The notes beneath the pieces are model-generated. The model had not been told where the DNA came from. It saw nothing but the letters and a program-made list of their open reading frames with translations, and searched no databases. Below are positions 57,731 to 64,000 of a stretch of DNA of 64,000 nt, in pieces. Source of the DNA: Nigrospora sphaerica (taxonomy: Eukaryota; Ascomycota; Sordariomycetes; Amphisphaeriales; Apiosporaceae). A program made the translations under genes and the position numbers. The stretch spans positions 930,001 through 994,000 of the forward strand of contig JAGVVL010000015.1 in the NCBI GenBank assembly GCA_018287875.1. Reading direction: 5' to 3'. Within the stretch, counting starts at the first letter, position 1. Each line of letters starts with the position of its first letter.

Positions 57731-59191
57731 CACCCCGTAGGGAAGGACGAGGGAGTCTCTTACATCTCATACGTCCCGTTCGGGCCGGCAAGCCCGATAC
57801 TGCAGTGGCCGCTCCTGGCACTCGGCCTGACTCCAGCAGTCGGCTGGCTCTACCATTTACCCGTGGCGGGATCCACGAAGCTCGGCCCGTCGCTTATGGC
57901 GAGACACACGAGGACCGACACGGCCGCCTCGCGTCGCCGCAGAAGCATTTGACGAGGTTAGATGGCGGCGCGTCATGCTGTCGTGGTCCAGGACGTGCCG
58001 AGGGAGGGACAGCGTCGTGTGTGCACTGCGCAGGCGCGGGTAGCCCCCCAACTCCAACATCCGACCAAGCCTCGCGAGGCCGCCAACGGTGACAGCGAGA
58101 GACGCGCCATCTCCCATCACGTGTCTGGGGGACTGATGGCGCTGAAAGAGGGATCGGGGCGGTAGGCGTAGAAAAAAGGCGCCAAAATCGGTACCACGAG
58201 GAGAGAGTCAACGAATCTGGACAGCAGAGCACCAGGGCTCCCTCTATTCGGGGAAACTTCCCGGCCGAGAGGATGGGGATCAAGGTTCGCCCCAGCGTCA
58301 CTTCTAGATGCGACTAGTTACACGAATATCCTGGAATGCAGTACCTGTCAAAAGCGCCTACAATCCCCCCTGTGTCGAGAATTCGGCGGCAGGACGATCC
58401 GCTGGAGAGAGCAGGACTTGCGTCCGACGTGTGAATCCCCACGGTCGGTCGGTCCTCATACTCCGTCATACTTGCCATCCTCTCTTCCTCGCCGCGCAGG
58501 CCCCCCGAATCTTGAGCAGTGCCCGTGTCTCGTGATCATGGTCGCGGCTGCGCGACTCCGTAGCCGCGGCGGGAAACGGGAGGCCCTTGGGTCGAATGGC
58601 CAGGTTCAGGGGGCGGAAGAAGCAGTGTGCAAAGGACGGGCTCAGCTGAAGGCCCGTCGCCAAGCGCCCAAGCGCCCGTAGACGAGCGACGCCCCGGCCG
58701 GCCGATGCTGGAGCTTTGCTCGTCTCGGCAAAGGCCGCCCCTGTAGCGCCCTCGAGCTGGAAAGAGCCGTTTCCCTTCCAGGCAAGCCGCTGCCCGCAGG
58801 CAACCCCTATTCACGGGCAGGCGAGATGGATGGATAGAACGGCAACTCCCATTGCGGGCCTTGTCATAACACAACCGTACCGACGTTACATGTAATCACG
58901 GATCGGTGGTGGGGGGATCAAACGGTTTCGCACATCAGAAATAAACGAGCACAGCGTCGTTGGGGTCGCCAGTGTTGACGCACAGTCTCGCGCTGTCTGG
59001 TTCTAATAAAGGACATCTCGCTGGTGCCCCGAGGCGGAAGGACTAAACGCCGGTGCCCCCCTGGCTATAAACTCTATCAGGTCCTGTATTATGGCTCTAA
59101 TATTTGGAAAACAAATCGCTGCCACGTTTCGCCGCCCTGTAGTTCCCACGATTCCGACCTGTCGCAATCCGCGGCGTACCGGGGGTCTTCT
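57731..59191. other. Intergenic; possible remains of the kelch gene's 5' part
   Basis: No intact frame. Several short minus-strand frames at 57857-58301 may be eroded upstream parts of the kelch relic but carry no recognisable repeat. Confidence 0.4.
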
Positions 59192-62100
59192 CTAAAGCAA
59201 CCGGCTGTGTGAGTTGGTGCGGTCGAGCGGCGGCGGCTGCGGCGTCGCGCCGTGGATGTACTCCTCTTCGTAGTCCTGCCGGGCGAGGGGGCTGCGGCCG
59301 GGAGTGCCTGTCGCGCCCGGCGGCGCGAAGTAGCCGCTCGGGTACGTGACGCCCTCGCCGGCGTCGGGCGTCACCGTCGCCTCGGTGTCGTAGGCGCTGC
59401 GGTAGCCGGCCGAGGGGGCTGGCGACGCGGCGCGCGAGGGCTGGAGGGTACTGGGTGTGCCGGGGCGCGACGCCTCACCCGACTGGCCGTACAGCTGGGC
59501 GCCGTCGCCCACCTCGCCGCGGAAGTCGGCGCGGTCGCGGTAGTGCGCAAAGTCCATCTGGGACTCGTGGACAAGCTCGAAGGGCGCCGCCGCGCCGCCG
59601 GCTGCGGCCGGCGACTTCTTGGACATGTTCTGCATCTTGTACGATTCGCCGTAGCCGCTCACGTCGTCGAAGCCCGAGTCAAGGCGTCCCCGGTAGATGT
59701 CCTTCAGGATGTGCTGCGCCCTGGCGTGCACCATGGGCACCATCAACTTCTGGTACAGGGCGGGGTGTCCGAAGCGGACGCCGACCTTCTCGCCCTTGCG
59801 TCGGCTGGGCATAGCCGCGTCCTTAACGTCCTTGAGCCCCTTGCTGTAATAAATTTGGTCGTCGTCGAACGTCCTCCAGCAATAGATTTTGAAGCCGAAC
59901 AGGATAAGGACGGCCGGCGCCATGACGATGAGCTGTACGTAATCGTGCGTTTCCCTTCGCGCCGCCACGAACAAGAAAGCAAAGATGTTACTGAGGAGGG
60001 TAGCGACCAGCATCCGGTTGGCCAGCAATTTCCAGAAGGCGCCACCGGACTCATGCTTCGTCACGAACACGTACCTAGTCATCCCTGTCAGTAGCTGGGG
60101 CGGCGGGCGAACGACAAGTATGGATATACTCACATAAGGAGGTACTTCTTGAGGTAATTGTCCAGGCTGAAGTAGATGGCCGCTACCGGGAGCACCAACG
60201 GCTGGAAAGGCGCGAACACCAGGGCAACCGTCATATAAAAGAGGAAGTTGTTGTAGTACGACGCGTAGTCGAACGGGGGCGGTGCCGTGAGCTCAATGTT
60301 TTCTCGCGGGGTCGGGCTGAACAACTTGCGCGTCAACCATCCTCCAGACAGCTTGGCAAGCTGAGAAATATCGATGGCGGCGCCCAGGTTCCGCTGCAAC
60401 AGGTAGTTGAGCCAGAACGGCGACACGCCGCAGAAGGCGCCGACCAGGTTCTGGAACGGTTCCGTCTTTCTCAGGGCTGTCCACAGATCCATGCTCCGTT
60501 GCGCTTCGATGACGGCGGTGGTATACGTCCAGCCCGCCGAGAAGAGCGAGAAGACGATGAGGTTGTTGAACAGGAAGAAAGCATAGAGCCGGTGCGTCAC
60601 GTGTCGCTCACGCTCCGTTTTGGAATAGTCTCCAGCATACGCGGAGAGGCGGCGGAAGATGGTCGGGAGCACCATGTAGAACAAGGTCGTGACCAAGGGC
60701 GCCAGAATACCCTGGATAGCACCCCATATCTTGGGGTCCCGCGTCATCTCCTGATGGAACTCGGGCCAGACAGACCCGAGGTTGCTCAGGTTGGCCAAGA
60801 AGATTGCGATCAGGGCGTTGGGGACGGTCCAGACCAGGGTGAGAGCCGTGACCCAAACATTGTTCATAAAGGACCTCCAGCTTCGCGTCTTGGAATCGAG
60901 AGGAAGGTTCTTCCAAATCAGGTCGCTGGGCTTCGGGGCCAGCTGCACTGTGGTGCCATGGGGGTGCTTCCTTCTGGCGGCGTACGCCAGGTCATGGGCC
61001 TGCTCAATGTTGGGAAAGCTCGCAAAACCGTAAGGGAGCGCCTTTCTGTTGCCGACGGCCTTTCTGGCTTCATAGATCTTGGCCGAAAGCTTCTCGATCC
61101 GGGAGGTGAGATAGTCGATGGCATCGACCTTGGAACCAGATGTGTGGTCTCTGTCTTCCTTGTGGGTTTTGCATGTCGGACGCTGGGCCGGCAACTTGTC
61201 GGGGTTTTTCAGATACTTGGCCAGCACGGCTTCCAATTCGCGGACAGTCTTCTCGTGCTCCTCGATCAGTTCCGGGAGCCCCTTGACGTTGTGCGCAATG
61301 GCACCGGACGGGTCGCCGTCGGTAGAAACCTTATCCACTATCCTCGCCACCCCTTCATCACTCCGAAACTCCTTGGGGACATCGGTGACCTGAGACACGG
61401 TGAGCGACGTCCTTCTCAGGCGAAATATCCGGCTCAGAGAGAGCCGGGGTTCAAATCTGTGTCGACGAGGGGAAACCTACCAGCAGTGTACGTGCGTGCA
61501 GGCTGTTCTGGTAGTCCGGGCTGTCGAAATACCGACGCCGGAGGTCTGTCACAGAGCGGTAATTCGTCCACTTTGATGGCGTCTCCGTCAGTCGCGAGTC
61601 CCCGGGGTCAGGGGCGAAAGGTCGCCGAGTGCCCGCAGCAACTTACAAGGAAGAAACAAACAACAATGTTGAAAACGTATGTGACAGCGACATAGGCCCA
61701 ACAGTACACCCCAGTTACGTGCATGGGCGTAAGGTCCCCAAAGGCAGTCGATTCCTCGGTCTCTGGATGTTCGAGGGCGAACTTTCGGTTTCCCTTGAGG
61801 TTGATAGGGATGTAGACAGCACAGCCAATGACGGATAGCACGAGCATGATGTTGCGGCACATCTTGGTGAAGCGCAAGAAGACGGCTCCATCTTCGCCGA
61901 TCTTCTCGACCAGCACCTCGTCCCTCGTCTTGAGGACGGGCTGGACCCAGCCAAAAACGCCATTGTCGATGGGAGGCGGCGCGCGCTTCTCGTCTGCGTG
62001 CTTGAGCCGAGGCGCATACACGGTGCGGTTATAAGGTCGCAGCACGCAGAACAGCACGGCGCAAAGGGCGGCAAAGCCAATCGAATATCCCAGGGATGAC

Positions 62101-62272
62101 CAGAAAGCAGCCGTGCTCACCTTGGAGCGGGGTTAGAACGACGCAGAGGAAGTCGACCATACGGGGGAGGGGTATTAGGTACCTTGGTGTTGAAGGGGCT
62201 TTTGATAAGCTGCAGCAACTGGTCTGCCCCGTCGTCCCGGGCCAGCAGCCCCGGGGTGTGTAAGCTCGCCAT
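59192..62272 (-). CDS. CSC1/RSN1-type (DUF221, TMEM63 family) stress-gated cation channel
   Basis: Five exons (62272-62183, 62120-61647, 61570-61481, 61389-60134, 60074-59192) encode 930 residues. Known relatives are osmosensitive, calcium-permeable channels (yeast Csc1) or trafficking-linked proteins (Rsn1, Phm7) in the plasma membrane or secretory pathway. The N-terminal RSN1_TM part includes AAFWSSLGYSIGFAALCAVL, LRPYNRTVYAPRLKHAD, FLRFTKMCRNIMLVLSVIG and the HVTGVYCWAYVAVTYVFN span. The cytosolic PHM7 part has a long hydrophilic loop with PTCKTHKEDRDHTSGSKVDA, and the RSN1_7TM part starts at DLIWKNLPLDSKTRSWRSF with GVSPFWLNYLLQRNLG and LYAFFLFNNLIVFSLF. The C-terminal ~230 residues are cytosolic, Pro/Gly/Ser-rich. 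The last junction (TTAT|GTGAGT...GACTAG|G) joins YLLM to YVFVTKHESGG, as the family requires. Confidence 0.93.
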
Positions 62273-64000
62273 GGCGGCGGCGATAGCAAGATGTGATGGA
62301 GAGGCACGAGCGAGCAACGTATCCAGGTCGATTCAGAGAAGCGAGTGGTCTCCGAAGCGCCAGAAGGGGACACGAGCCCGAAGAAATGAAGCAGAAAGAA
62401 AGGCGAAATGGGTCAAGGCGTTGCGGTGGCCGGTGTCTCCTTGAAGACACAGACAGATACAGCCGGCAGGGACGGAGGTCTTGGATGATCAATCCGGGCC
62501 GCGGACCCTCGAGCGAAAGCGGGCCGAGCGAAACAGCAAACGAGCGAATGGGCGGGCTGGGAGGGACCTGCCTAGGGTAGGAGGTTGGAGGGGAAGAAAG
62601 CGAGTGCGAAAGAACGAGGAAAACCCAAAGCACAGCTGGATGCTTTCCCAGTTACGACTATGGCCGACAACAGCAACAACGACGTTAACACGGACGACGA
62701 GAAGGATTACGAGATGAGACAAAGCCGCGCTCTGAAGGAGGGGGGTTGGGGGGAGAGAGAGATAGAGAGCCACACAGTCAATCAATGGATCCCTTGGACG
62801 GACTCTCTCACCCTCTACTTCCCGCGAGCCCCGGCACGCACTGCCCGTTGACGTCCACTGCAGCAAATGCCAGGGGCGTCAAGCCAGCCCTTGCGCGCTC
62901 CAGTGCCGCCACTGCGGCCACCTTGCAGTGGAGCGCGGTTGCATGGGAGAGCGAGGCGACTTACTATTTGCGGCAGCGGCACTGCCATTGATCTGATACG
63001 AGCTGGCTCGAGCTGGGGCCCCGTTGCGATCTGGAACTGTCGAATCGCACAGCGAAATTCTTTTTTTCTTCTCTACCTGCAGGGCGACTAGGGGCCCGCG
63101 CTATACCCATGGCGGGCCTTCTGGCCCCCGGCTCGGCGTGGCCATTCATTCCCCCCCCCGACCCCCAACCCAAAAAGGCTGCGCTACGCAGCGAGGCCAG
63201 CGAGGCCAAGCGGCTGTGCCGGGTTTAGTGGGAGAGTGGTAGTCTCACAACATCTAAAACGGGACACAAGCAGATACGGGTGTCACGCTGCCACGGTGCC
63301 ACGGTTGTACCACGGTGACGACGGCCTTGAGTGCAGAGAGGGGTTGGGTGAGCGTCAGCCAGCGACAGCCAGTGCCAGCCAGCGCCAGTTGTGAGAGCCT
63401 CGGGGCGATCGGACACAGGGCTCAGGGCCAGTGCGCCCCGTGCCATCGAGCACGCAACGCGCTGTCGCCGCCGCAGAGTCATGCCTCGCTGTCGTGGCCT
63501 TGCCAAGTTGGCAGGCCGATTGCGCGGCCCTGGCGACGCTACGGTTGCACGCGCTGTAGTGCAATACGTATGTACCTACTAAGCTCTCGCGCTCGACGGA
63601 CGGGCTGGGGCGTACCTGCACCTAATAAGCAACTTGGTCCTTGCCTTGTCCCTGGCGTTCATGCGGGGAACGACGAGTGGCCCACACGTTTGGGTGGCAA
63701 GCAGGAAGTCACGTAGCTTGTAAGAGAAAGCGCCGCGAGACAACGTGTCGCATTCATCTTGCACCGCCAACAGCTGGACGAGCGAGGGCGTGGGGCGTCG
63801 CCCCGACTGAACGGGTGCGCCGAAAGAGCCCTGGAGCCAAAGGACGCGAGCGGCCCTAAGAGAGAGCCGTCCCAGCGTCTGCCATGGACAGCGAACGCCC
63901 AGCCGGATCGTCGAGCCGCATCGTCCCACCCGTCGCCTCTTTTACTTCTCCGCATCTCATAGGCCCGCCCAACCACTGTGGGTTCCTGCCAGCCATTGCT
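62273..64000. other. Intergenic; channel promoter and short repeats, no supported gene
   Basis: 1.7 kb. The part next to 62272 is the channel gene's leader and promoter. A repeated CCACGGT heptamer (63291-63317) and a repeated CAGCCAG motif (63355-63389) are the only structures noted. Frames reach 133 codons at most and look random. Confidence 0.45.
63291..63317 (+). repeat. Short direct repeats of CCACGGT
   Basis: Three CCACGGT copies within 27 bases (CCACGGTGCCACGGTTGT, then ACCACGGT). The same stretch has CAGCCAG/CCAGCG repeats some 40 bases downstream. Confidence 0.6.

Noticed and set aside
61445..61470. GGGTTCAAATC resembling a tRNA T-loop
   Set aside because: The flanking bases do not pair as a T-stem, and the site lies inside an intron of the channel gene.
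60499..61695. 398-codon plus-strand frame
   Set aside because: Antisense shadow of the CSC1-type channel gene; no family-like blocks.

Overview
This window looks like nuclear DNA of a filamentous ascomycete, most likely a Sordariomycete and probably in the Hypocreales. The evidence is short GT...AG introns of roughly 50-110 bases with CTRAY-like branch points, single-gene transcription units with no operons, GC-rich codon use, fungus-specific families (Zn2Cys6 factor, Pet127, 7TM-RGS, kelch membrane protein, DUF4419, Clr5) and small secreted cysteine-rich proteins. The genus cannot be named from sequence alone. All gene models were assembled by hand from reading frames plus splice sites. Exon totals add up to whole codons wherever exon coordinates are given.

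About 1-12 kb is accessory in character. It holds a G-domain GTPase with a coiled-coil tail (306-1962), a frame-broken secreted-like fragment (about 2.7-3.1 kb), a four-cysteine secreted protein (4593-5271), two paralogous eight-cysteine secreted proteins (7028-7494 and 8720-9123), a decayed DUF4419 gene (10107-11353) and two diverged copies of a dispersed repeat (about 2680 and 11490). From about 12.2 kb the window is mostly conserved housekeeping genes, broken by a few relics: an interrupted uncharacterised gene at 14.7-16.4 kb, a Clr5 relic at 26.2-27.0 kb and a kelch relic at 56.9-57.7 kb.

The core, in order: 7TM-RGS signalling protein (+), Zn2Cys6 factor (-), mitochondrial PET127 (-), farnesyl/geranylgeranyltransferase alpha subunit RAM2 with a long N-terminal extension (-), mevalonate kinase ERG12 (-), mitochondrial methionyl-tRNA synthetase MSM1 (+), a NAT9-like acetyltransferase (+), a PLP serine/threonine dehydratase (-), an Mtr2-like mRNA export factor (-), RAD16 (-), RAD7 (+), TFIIIC subunit TFC1 (-), PP2A B56 subunit RTS1 (+) and a CSC1/RSN1-type channel (-).

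Two functional neighbourhoods stand out. RAD16 and RAD7, known partners in global-genome nucleotide excision repair, are adjacent and divergently transcribed from a shared region of about 1.8 kb. ERG12 lies directly upstream of RAM2 on the same strand; one makes isoprenoid precursors and the other uses the derived prenyl groups. I saw no tRNA, rRNA, CRISPR array or intact transposon. The least described material is the eight-cysteine secreted pair, the RAM2 extension and the interrupted gene at 14.7-16.4 kb.
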